Below, piece after piece: positions 1-7,543 of a stretch of 64,000 bases of DNA. Location of the stretch: NCBI RefSeq assembly GCF_047730175.1, contig NZ_CP159833.1, forward strand, positions 1,054,001 through 1,118,000, given 5' to 3'. How positions within the stretch are numbered: the stretch's first letter is position 1; each line of letters opens with the position of its first letter. The notes under the pieces are model-generated. The model was not told the origin of the DNA, made no database searches, and saw only the letters and a program-made list of their open reading frames with translations. The translations under genes and the position numbers were made by a program. This DNA comes from Marifrigoribacter sp047730175. Lineage in GTDB: Bacteria; Bacteroidota; Bacteroidia; Flavobacteriales; Flavobacteriaceae.

Positions 1-378
1 CGTGAAAAAGAATTTAGAACCTTTATTAAAAATCATCAATGGGAACAATACCAAGATTGCTATGTTGCAATTCATTGTTCTAGTGAAGCTATAATTCCTG
101 CTTGGGCCTATACTTTAGTTTCAGTTCATTTAAATCCCTTTGTAAAAAAATCATGTGTAGGTTCTTTAAATGATTTAGAGACCATTCTTTATGCTGAAAT
201 TATTTCAGAATTAAATTTTGAAGAACTTAAAGACAAACCAATTATTATAAAAGGATGTTCAAACAAACCTGTTCCAGAAAATGCCTACCTCCTTTTAGCA
301 CAAAAAATACTTCCCTTTGCTAAAAGCATTATGTATGGTGAAGCCTGCTCAGCAGTTCCGCTTTATAAAAATAAATAG
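1..378 (+). CDS. DUF2480 family protein (3' part only)
   Basis: The first 125 codons of the window are open and end at a TAG at 376-378; the start lies off the left edge. The translation contains AIHCSSEAIIPAWAYTLVS near its start and ends in GEACSAVPLYKNK, which I recognise as the DUF2480 family, a soluble Bacteroidota protein of unknown function. Family members are about 165-170 residues, so about 40 residues are missing because of the window edge, not because of a mutation. The function is unknown. The next gene follows after about 110 bases and has its own -7 box, so it is probably transcribed separately. Confidence 0.75.
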   Translation, partial: REKEFRTFIKNHQWEQYQDCYVAIHCSSEAIIPAWAYTLVSVHLNPFVKKSCVGSLNDLETILYAEIISELNFEELKDKPIIIKGCSNKPVPENAYLLLAQKILPFAKSIMYGEACSAVPLYKNK

Positions 379-460
379 GCTGTTTATCGAATAAATTATA
401 CTTTTTCATCAAATACAATCTAGTTTTCTATTTGTACTAATTAATTCTAAAGAGAAATAT

Positions 461-468
461 TATATTTG
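461..468 (+). promoter_or_regulatory. -7 promoter box (TATATTTG) of the DUF3078 gene
   Basis: This is an exact match to the Bacteroidota -7 consensus TAnnTTTG, placed 23 bases before the ATG at 492. The nearest upstream TTTG (431-434) is 26 bases away, longer than the usual spacing, so only the -7 element is supported. Confidence 0.5.
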
Positions 469-491
469 TACAAATTTTCAAAAACATAACA

Positions 492-1340
492 ATGAAAAAA
501 ATTACATTATTATTGGCTTTATTTGCCATATCGTTTTCAGGATTTTCACAAGAAACAGAGGAAGAAGGTCCAAAACAAGGATGGACTAGAGGTGGAAATA
601 TTAGTCTATTATTTAATCAATCTTCATTTTCTAATTGGGCTGCTGGTGGTCAAGATAATATCTCTGGAACCTTAGGGATCAATTATGATTTTAATTACGT
701 AAAAGAAGACATTACTTGGGACAATAAAATTATTGTGTCTTACGGTTTAAATAAATTGGATGATCAAGATGTTCAAAAAACAGATGATCGATTAGAATTA
801 AATTCTTTATTAGGTAAAAAAGCAAAAGGATTTTGGTATTACTCTTGGTTTTTTAATGCAAAAACTCAAATGGATGTAGGATATGATAAAGATTCAGGTA
901 TTGAAACCAGTCATGGTTTTTCCCCAACTTATTTACAAACAGGTCCAGGTATGTTATGGAAAAAAAGTGACAACTTAAAAGTAAATATTGCGCCAGCTAC
1001 TGCAAGATTAATAATTATTGATGATCACTTTACAGAATTTGGTGAATCATTTGGTGTTGAGCAAGGAAAAAATACTCGATTTGAATTTGGTGCTTCGATT
1101 GGAGCTTATTATAAAGTAAATTTAATGGCTAATATTTCTATGGAGAACATGTTAAATTTATATTCAAATTACTTAGAAGATCCACAAAATGTAGATATCG
1201 ATTATACCATGAACTTAGTGATGAAAGTGAATAAATATATTTCAGCTAATTTATCATTCCAAACAATCTATGATGACAATGCTTATGAAGGCTTTCAAAT
1301 TAGAGAAGTATTTGGTGTAGGTGTAAATTTTGGTTTCTAA
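492..1340 (+). CDS. DUF3078 outer-membrane beta-barrel protein
   Basis: The 282-residue protein has a clear Sec signal peptide (MKKITLLLALFAISFSGFSQ, cleavage near residue 20) and then the family hallmark WTRGGNISLLFNQSSFSNW followed by AAGGQDN (about residues 31-56). The rest is alternating polar and aromatic strands, and it ends in phenylalanine (GVNFGF), the usual terminal signature of a barrel inserted in the outer membrane. DUF3078 proteins are widespread in Flavobacteria and have no established function. The gene is monocistronic: it has a promoter box upstream and a strong hairpin terminator starting 22 bases after the stop. Assignment to the family is firm; any transport role would be a guess. 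Confidence 0.82.
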   Translation: MKKITLLLALFAISFSGFSQETEEEGPKQGWTRGGNISLLFNQSSFSNWAAGGQDNISGTLGINYDFNYVKEDITWDNKIIVSYGLNKLDDQDVQKTDDRLELNSLLGKKAKGFWYYSWFFNAKTQMDVGYDKDSGIETSHGFSPTYLQTGPGMLWKKSDNLKVNIAPATARLIIIDDHFTEFGESFGVEQGKNTRFEFGASIGAYYKVNLMANISMENMLNLYSNYLEDPQNVDIDYTMNLVMKVNKYISANLSFQTIYDDNAYEGFQIREVFGVGVNFGF

Positions 1341-1361
1341 AACTTCCTTTTAATTAATTAA

Positions 1362-1386
1362 AAAGCCGACATAAAATGTCGGCTTT
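1362..1386. terminator. Bidirectional intrinsic terminator between the convergent DUF3078 and hflX genes
   Basis: This is an 11-bp perfect stem AAAGCCGACAT / ATGTCGGCTTT with a 3-base loop, flanked by A-runs on the left and a T-run on the right. It lies between two convergent genes and overlaps neither, so it can stop transcription from both sides. Confidence 0.85.
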
Positions 1387-1388
1387 TT

Positions 1389-2594
1389 TTATTCTGTATA
1401 TTCATCATATAAAAATTGATTATAAGGAAATCGCTTTGTATGAACCTCTTTTACTTTGTTATACACTGTCTCTTTAAATTTATCAATATTTTCTTTATTT
1501 AAGGCTGATATAAATATAGCATCCCCATTAACTCTATTCATCCAAGTTTGCTCCCATTCCTGAAGCGTAAAATGAGCTTCTGTTTTTTCAGTGACTATAT
1601 CATCTTCCTCAATGGTTTCAGGATGATACGCATCAATTTTATTAAAAACCATCAACGTTGGTTTGTCTGAAGCTTTAATTTCTTCTAATACTTTATTTAC
1701 TGAATCTATATGATCTTCAAAAGATGCATGTGATATATCTACAATGTGTAATAATAGATCTGCTTCACGTACTTCATCTAAGGTACTTTTAAACGACTCT
1801 ACTAATTGAGTAGGTAGTTTTCTAATAAACCCTACCGTATCACTTAACAAAAAAGGCAAGTTGCCAATAACCACTTTCCTTACCGTAGTATCTAAGGTGG
1901 CAAATAGTTTATTTTCAGCAAAAACTTTAGATTTACTAATGACATTCATTAATGTAGACTTCCCAACATTGGTATACCCTACTAAAGCAACTCTCACTAA
2001 TTTTCCTCGATTCCCTCTTTGAACCGCCATTTGTTTATCGATCGTAATAAGCTTTTTCTTTAGTAAAGAAATACGGTCTCTAACATTACGTCTATCTGTT
2101 TCAATTTCGGTTTCCCCTGGACCACGCATACCAATACCTCCACGCTGTCTTTCAAGGTGTGTCCACATTCCGGATAATCTTGGTAATAGATATTGATATT
2201 GTGCTAATTCTACTTGGGTTCTTGCATAACTAGTTTGTGCACGTTGGGCAAAAATGTCTAAAATTAAATTGGTTCGATCTATAACTTTACATTCTAGAAT
2301 CTTTTCAATATTTTTTTGCTGTGCGGGTGTAAGTTCATCATCAAAAACAGCAATACTTACCTCATGGGCATCTATGTATTGCTTTACTTCTTCAATTTTA
2401 CCCGACCCAATAAATGTTTTTGGATTAGGCGCTTGCATTTTCTGAACAAACCTTTTTAAAACTTCACCCCCTGCGGTATAAGCTAAAAATTCAAGTTCGT
2501 CTAGGTATTCTATAGATTTATCTTCATCCTGTAATTGAGTAATTAAACCAATGAGAATTGTTTTTTCGTATGTTATGTCAGATTTTTCAATCAT
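1389..2594 (-). CDS. hflX: GTPase HflX
   Basis: HflX is a ribosome-associated GTPase that binds the 50S subunit and splits or rescues stalled ribosomes under stress. The 401-residue product has the N-terminal HflX domain, the glycine-rich linker GGIGMRGPGETEIETDRR (about residues 152-169), the P-loop GYTNVGKST (206-214), G3 DTVGF (252-256) and G4 NKID (318-321). I chose the ATG at 2594; the open frame reaches a TTG at 2612, but the extra MLIFKF adds nothing typical of the family. A TACCTTTG -7 box lies 15 bases upstream of this ATG. The gene ends at the shared terminator with the DUF3078 gene. Family assignment is secure. Confidence 0.95.
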   Translation of the reverse strand: MIEKSDITYEKTILIGLITQLQDEDKSIEYLDELEFLAYTAGGEVLKRFVQKMQAPNPKTFIGSGKIEEVKQYIDAHEVSIAVFDDELTPAQQKNIEKILECKVIDRTNLILDIFAQRAQTSYARTQVELAQYQYLLPRLSGMWTHLERQRGGIGMRGPGETEIETDRRNVRDRISLLKKKLITIDKQMAVQRGNRGKLVRVALVGYTNVGKSTLMNVISKSKVFAENKLFATLDTTVRKVVIGNLPFLLSDTVGFIRKLPTQLVESFKSTLDEVREADLLLHIVDISHASFEDHIDSVNKVLEEIKASDKPTLMVFNKIDAYHPETIEEDDIVTEKTEAHFTLQEWEQTWMNRVNGDAIFISALNKENIDKFKETVYNKVKEVHTKRFPYNQFLYDEYTE

Positions 2595-2609
2595 AAATTT
2601 GAATATAAG

Positions 2610-2617
2610 CAAAGGTA
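2610..2617 (-). promoter_or_regulatory. -7 promoter box (TACCTTTG) of hflX
   Basis: This is an exact TAnnTTTG match on the minus strand, 15 bases upstream of the ATG at 2594. It supports that start over the TTG at 2612, which overlaps the box. No TTG was seen at the expected -33 spacing. Confidence 0.5.
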
Positions 2618-2703
2618 CGAAAGAGTACCTATGAATATTGAAGATGTTATTTTTTATTTCATAAGGACTCCCCTATATTCGTAGTATATCTAATTACTGT
2701 TTT

Positions 2704-3672
2704 ATGGATCTTACTTCTAATAATGAGTACAAACAATTTACTATTGCTTTTTACAATCTAGAAAATCTTTTCGATACGGTTAATGACAATAATACTTTAG
2801 ATGATGATTTTACTGAAAGTTCAGATAAAAACTGGAATGAAAAACGCTTCAGAAAAAAAGTTAAAAAATTAGGCGGAGTTATTTCGCAATTAGGGTACAA
2901 TGAAATAAAACAATCTCCAGCTTTAATCGGTGTTGCTGAAGTTGAAAACAGGTTGGTTTTAGAAGAGTTAATCAATTCAAAATACCTCAAAAAAAAAGGA
3001 TATAACATAGTTCATTTCGATTCACCAGATGAAAGAGGCATTGATACTGCATTATTATATAGAGAAGAATATTTTAAGGTTTTACATCAAGAAGCAATTC
3101 CTCTTTTTTTAAATAATAAATATGGCGAAAGAGATTATACAAGAGACATACTATATGTTAAAGGGCATCTTGAAAAGGAATTAGTACATGTTTTAGTAAA
3201 CCATTGGCCTTCTCGTAGAGCTGGCACTAATGAAACTTCTCAAAAAAGAATTGCAGCAGCTGACAAAAACAGAGCAATCATTTCAGATATTATTCTTGAA
3301 GAGCCTAATGCAAAAATTATTGTCATGGGAGATTTTAATGACGATCCAACAAGTAAAAGTTTACAGAAATTGTCTGAAACTGATTTACATAATCCAATGG
3401 AACAATTACATACTCGTTATGAAGGCAGTCTCAATTATAAAGGTTCATGGAATCTTTTTGATCAAATCCTTATGTCAAATAATTTTTTACAACAACATGG
3501 TAATTCGTTTCGTTTTCAAGAGGCGAAGATTTTTAACCCGGTAGAACTACAAGAAAATAAAGGAAGATATAAGGGCAATCCTTTTAGGACTTATGTAGGT
3601 GATAAATATCTTGGTGGGTTTAGTGATCATTTTCCTGTCTATAGTATTTTTTCAATAAAAAATAACTCATAG
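2704..3672 (+). CDS. Endonuclease/exonuclease/phosphatase-fold hydrolase without signal peptide
   Basis: The 322-residue protein belongs to the DNase I-like metal-dependent phosphoesterase superfamily. Visible motifs are FYNLENLFD (16-24), the metal-binding glutamate in VAEVENR (77-83), NHWPSR (166-171), GDFNDD (209-214) and the terminal SDHFPV (307-312) with the catalytic Asp-His pair. It is clearly paralogous to the protein at 24213-25262, sharing all these motifs and the GRYKGNPFRTYVGDKYLGG-type C-terminus. Unlike that paralogue it starts MDLTSNNEYKQFT with no signal peptide, and the codons just upstream of the ATG encode no hydrophobic segment, so it should act in the cytoplasm. The substrate (nucleic acid or small phosphoester) is not evident. 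It stands alone between hflX (divergent) and the adhesin genes. Confidence 0.85.
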   Translation: MDLTSNNEYKQFTIAFYNLENLFDTVNDNNTLDDDFTESSDKNWNEKRFRKKVKKLGGVISQLGYNEIKQSPALIGVAEVENRLVLEELINSKYLKKKGYNIVHFDSPDERGIDTALLYREEYFKVLHQEAIPLFLNNKYGERDYTRDILYVKGHLEKELVHVLVNHWPSRRAGTNETSQKRIAAADKNRAIISDIILEEPNAKIIVMGDFNDDPTSKSLQKLSETDLHNPMEQLHTRYEGSLNYKGSWNLFDQILMSNNFLQQHGNSFRFQEAKIFNPVELQENKGRYKGNPFRTYVGDKYLGGFSDHFPVYSIFSIKNNS

Positions 3673-3753
3673 GTATTATATATTTTTATCCTTGAATTAC
3701 TCATTTATTATTTAAAAAAACAAGATATTTAGCTAGGGTAAAATGCATTTCAC

Positions 3754-3828
3754 CTGTTTAAACAGTAATATTTCAAGAGAATTTTTGAATAAATTTTTGT
3801 TTTAATCTATAAAAAACGTGTTTAAACA
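3754..3828. promoter_or_regulatory. Pair of TGTTTAAACA palindromes upstream of the adhesin operon
   Basis: The 10-nt perfect palindrome TGTTTAAACA occurs at 3755-3764 (extended to the 12-nt CTGTTTAAACAG at 3754-3765) and again at 3819-3828, with 64 bases between the two starts. Both lie in the 232-base gap before the ATG at 3905. Duplicated palindromes before a long operon suggest a dimeric repressor or activator site. No protein is known to me for this sequence, so this is inference from structure and position. Confidence 0.35.
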
Positions 3829-3904
3829 AAAACAAAAAAAATACTTAAAATTTTCACAATTTTTTAACTACATTAGTGCCGAAAAATTACCAATCATTTT
3901 ATAT

Positions 3905-6900
3905 ATGAAAAAATCTTACACTAATTTTCAACCAAACCTAAATAAAACAGCAATAAAAGGAGAAAGAAAATCTTTTTCATTCTTACAATTTATCCCTTTT
4001 GCTCTGTTATTGTTTTTTACAACACTATCCTTTAGTCAAACTATTATAGATTGTGCCGCAGGTCCTGTAAATACAACCTATTGTTATTTGAGTAATGATA
4101 CAACTCAATTTGTTTTTACAAATACTGATGGACTTCCGTTAAATTTAGTATTTAATGCTGGTGAAACAGAAGTTAATTTTGATGAAGTAATTGTATTAGA
4201 TACTGATGGTGTTACCGATTTAAATGCAGCAACTCCTTATGGAAATAGTGGTGATTTAACAGGGCTAACTTTTCAATCTTCTGGAGATACTATTACATTA
4301 CAAGTTAATTCGGATAGTGTAATTGGATGTTCGACAGGTGGATTTATAGAATGGGATTGGGATGTTTGGTGCCAAACTTGTTTAAACCCTACAGTTACAT
4401 TCGCTACTGATGGTGATTGTACCAATGGTAATGACTTTAATATATTAGTAAACATTAGCGATCTTGGTTCTGCAACTGAATTAACTATTAATGATGATCA
4501 AGGTAGCCCTCAACAAACAGCAACAAATACAGGTGTTGTTACTTTTGGTCCTTATGCTTTTGATACAGATGTTGTTATTACAGTGAATGATGCTAACGAT
4601 CTTAACTGTTTAGTAACAAGTAGTTCAATTGGTTGTTTAAGTGGTGGCCCAGGCTCATTATTTATTAATGCCGGAGACGACATGACATTAAGCTGTAATG
4701 ATGCTTGTACTGATATTACTGCTACTTTCCTTGAAACATTTGAAACATTAACAGATCAATACGAAGTAAATGAAATTACGTACGATCCTCCATTTGCTTT
4801 TAATGGTTTATCTAATTCTGTAAATACTTCTATTGATGATGCATGGAGTGATGTTGGAAATTTGCCTTTTGATTTTTGTTTTTTCCAAAATATAGAAACA
4901 CAGTTTATTGTAGGTTCAAATGGGGTAATTAGTTTTGACGTTGGTCCTGCAGGAGGATATAATGGCTGGTCTTTCGATGAAAATTTACCAAATAACACAA
5001 ATGCAACTTTAGCTGAAGCAAATATTTTTACTCCAGGACATGATATTGATCCTTCTGTAAATTCTTCAAATGAAATTGCTTGGGAAGTTTTAGGTGCTTT
5101 TCCAAATAGAGTGTTAGTAGTTTCTTATTTTGAAGTTCCAATGTTTTTAACTTCCTGTAATAATCTATTAGCAACTCATATGGCCGTTTTCTATGAGTTT
5201 TCTAATGTGATTGAAATTTACATTCAGGATAAACCCTCTTGTTCAGATTGGCAAGGAGGAGTAGCTACTTTAGGGATTCAAAATAATGCAGGAACCATTG
5301 CTTATGTTCCACCCGGAAGAAATACTTCAGACTCTCCTTGGACAACAAACAATGAAGCATGGAGCTTTAGCCCACAAGGTGCACCAACCTATGAATTTGC
5401 TTGGCTAGATTCAGATGGAACTGTAATTAGTACAGATCCAACCATAAATGTTTGCCCTTCAGGAGGTGAAGAAACATATACTGCTCAAATTACGTATACA
5501 AATTGTAATGGGGATGAAGTTATATTAACTGATGATGTAACAGTTACACTTGTTGCTGATTTTACTTTAGAATTAGGAGATGATCAAGAGTTTTGTGATG
5601 AAGCTTCTTATGAAATTATCCCAGAAACAACAGGAGATATTACTGGGGCTACTTATTTATGGAGTCCTGGAGGTGAAACTACTCCAACCATTACCGTAAC
5701 TACATCTGGAGCTTACACTTTAGAAATGACTAGAGATGATTGTTCGGTAACAGATAGTGTAGAGATATTATTTAATGAAAGCCCAGTGATCGAATTAGGT
5801 GATGACATTACAACTTGTTTTGAAGCTCAAGTTATTCTAGATGCTTCACCTACAAATATAGATCCAGCTACTGCTACTTATGAATGGAGTTTAGATGGCA
5901 CTATTATAGCTGGTGAAACAAGTCAAACATTGATTGCAACTCAATATGGAGTTTATAGTGTTATTGTTACTAATAGTATTTGTACTGCTGAAGATTCAGT
6001 AACAATTATTCCTAGCGACGACTTAGGTGTTGATTTAGGAGATGATTTTAGTACTTGTTTTGATGGTCCGGTAGAATTAGATGCTACACCAGCAAATATT
6101 GACCCTTCACTTGTTACCTATGAATGGAGCCTAGATGGCACAGTAATCGCTGGTCAAACTAATGCCCTATTAACTGTAACAACTATAGGTACATATTCTG
6201 TAGTAGTTACTTCTGGTCAATGTGTAGATGAAGATAGTATTATTATTACACCCGCAAACGACATAGCATTTGATTTAGGTGATAACATTAGTGCATGTCT
6301 CTTAGATAATATTATTTTAGACGCAACACCATCTAATTATGATCCTGCTGATGTTACTTATGAATGGAGTTTAAATGGAACTGTGTTAGCAGGTGAAACA
6401 AGTGTTACTTTAGTTGCTTCACAACTAGGAACTTATTCTTGTACTGTTAGTTTTGGTGAATGCTCTTCTGAAGATTCAATGGAGATTACAAGTGCAAATG
6501 ATATCGCTATTGAATTAGGTGATAATATATCATCTTGTCTAGTAGATAATGTAATTTTAGACGCCACACCTTCAAATTATGACCCTGCAAATGCAACCTA
6601 TCAATGGAGTCTAGACGGTTCTGATTTAGTAGGTGAAACTAATGTTACTTTAGCAGCCTCACAACTTGGAACATATACTGTTATTGTAAATGTCGGAGTA
6701 TGTAGTACTCAAGATTCGATTGTAATTACAAATGCTAATGATATTCAAATAGAGCTGGGAGATAATTTCTTAACTTGTTTTGATGAAGATGTATGGCTAG
6801 ATGCTACTCCATCAAATTATGCCGCTAATGATGGAACTTACCAATGGTTTCTTGATGGTACTTTAATTGATTTTGGAGATTTTGACAATGCTACATTGTT

Positions 6901-7531
6901 AGTGACTTCAGAAGGTACTTATAGTGTAATAGTAACTTTAGGAGTTTGTACTACTGAAGATTCTATTAATTTAGAATTGCCAGATGAATTAGATGTTTCT
7001 TTGGAACCTGGATTTAAAGTTTGTCCAGACGAGGTTCACACTTTAATTGCAGAAACTAACGATAGTAATGTTGAATTTACTTGGTTTCTAAATGGAAATG
7101 AAATTCTTGGAGAAACAGGTCAAACTCTTGATATATCAATTGAAAGCGGTGAAACGGGATTAATGTCTTATGCCGTTAGAGTTAAAAAAGGAAGATGTAG
7201 AGCTGTAGCGTATACAAATGTTGAATTATATAGAGCTGGAAATTGTATTATTTCTCAAGGTCTATCTCCAAATGGAGATGGATTTAATGACCGCCTAGAT
7301 TTAGAATTCCTTGCAGATCGTACAGGAATTGATAATATCCAAATATTTAATAGAAATGGCGTGCAGGTGTATAAAAGAAACAATTATGTGAGACAATGGA
7401 AAGGTCAAACAAATGATGGAGTATTTTTACCAACAGGTACTTATTACTATGTAATCATTTTAAAAGGTCTTGATCCTGTTTTTGGTAATCAAGTAACTGG
7501 ATGGATATATTTAAATAAAGAAGCTGAATAA
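3905..7531 (+). CDS. Large Ig-repeat surface protein with type B T9SS sorting domain (adhesin A)
   Basis: The 1208-residue exported protein starts with a long N-region and a hydrophobic signal segment ending TTLSFSQ. I use the ATG at 3905; the open frame extends to a GTG at 3818, but that adds a lysine-rich leader typical of non-coding sequence. After the signal comes a cysteine-bearing domain (about residues 45-160) with a CUB-like strand pattern, then a globular segment that may be a nidogen-like fold, then about six Ig-like repeats of roughly 78 residues carrying LGDD..TCF..LDATP..YEWSLDG..GTYSVIV. The C-terminus (GLSPNGDGFNDRLDLEF ... LPTGTYYYVI) is the gliding-motility-associated type B sorting domain that routes proteins through the T9SS to the cell surface. 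The next gene is a tandem paralogue, and PorP/SprF and OmpA partners follow. A role in adhesion or motility is inferred. Confidence 0.85.
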   Translation: MKKSYTNFQPNLNKTAIKGERKSFSFLQFIPFALLLFFTTLSFSQTIIDCAAGPVNTTYCYLSNDTTQFVFTNTDGLPLNLVFNAGETEVNFDEVIVLDTDGVTDLNAATPYGNSGDLTGLTFQSSGDTITLQVNSDSVIGCSTGGFIEWDWDVWCQTCLNPTVTFATDGDCTNGNDFNILVNISDLGSATELTINDDQGSPQQTATNTGVVTFGPYAFDTDVVITVNDANDLNCLVTSSSIGCLSGGPGSLFINAGDDMTLSCNDACTDITATFLETFETLTDQYEVNEITYDPPFAFNGLSNSVNTSIDDAWSDVGNLPFDFCFFQNIETQFIVGSNGVISFDVGPAGGYNGWSFDENLPNNTNATLAEANIFTPGHDIDPSVNSSNEIAWEVLGAFPNRVLVVSYFEVPMFLTSCNNLLATHMAVFYEFSNVIEIYIQDKPSCSDWQGGVATLGIQNNAGTIAYVPPGRNTSDSPWTTNNEAWSFSPQGAPTYEFAWLDSDGTVISTDPTINVCPSGGEETYTAQITYTNCNGDEVILTDDVTVTLVADFTLELGDDQEFCDEASYEIIPETTGDITGATYLWSPGGETTPTITVTTSGAYTLEMTRDDCSVTDSVEILFNESPVIELGDDITTCFEAQVILDASPTNIDPATATYEWSLDGTIIAGETSQTLIATQYGVYSVIVTNSICTAEDSVTIIPSDDLGVDLGDDFSTCFDGPVELDATPANIDPSLVTYEWSLDGTVIAGQTNALLTVTTIGTYSVVVTSGQCVDEDSIIITPANDIAFDLGDNISACLLDNIILDATPSNYDPADVTYEWSLNGTVLAGETSVTLVASQLGTYSCTVSFGECSSEDSMEITSANDIAIELGDNISSCLVDNVILDATPSNYDPANATYQWSLDGSDLVGETNVTLAASQLGTYTVIVNVGVCSTQDSIVITNANDIQIELGDNFLTCFDEDVWLDATPSNYAANDGTYQWFLDGTLIDFGDFDNATLLVTSEGTYSVIVTLGVCTTEDSINLELPDELDVSLEPGFKVCPDEVHTLIAETNDSNVEFTWFLNGNEILGETGQTLDISIESGETGLMSYAVRVKKGRCRAVAYTNVELYRAGNCIISQGLSPNGDGFNDRLDLEFLADRTGIDNIQIFNRNGVQVYKRNNYVRQWKGQTNDGVFLPTGTYYYVIILKGLDPVFGNQVTGWIYLNKEAE
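5566..6990 (+). repeat. Tandem Ig-like repeat array within adhesin A
   Basis: About six in-frame repeats of roughly 235 bases are visible at both protein and DNA level. Each begins with GA(A/T)TTAGG(A/T)GATGA-like DNA encoding (I/V/F)(E/D)LGDD, continues through LDATPSNYDP and WSLDGT and ends in GTYSVIVT..DSI. Neighbouring units share long near-identical stretches, so the array could expand, contract or recombine with the array in the next gene. Confidence 0.8.
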
Positions 7532-7543
7532 TTTAATCATTTA

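Noticed and set aside
2254..2445. Plus-strand 63-codon frame within hflX
   Set aside because: It is antisense to the conserved N-terminal domain of HflX and has no recognisable features.
3818..3904. Upstream extension of the adhesin A frame from a GTG at 3818
   Set aside because: The extra residues are lysine-rich and not signal-like, and the region carries the TGTTTAAACA site; the ATG at 3905 gives a normal signal peptide.
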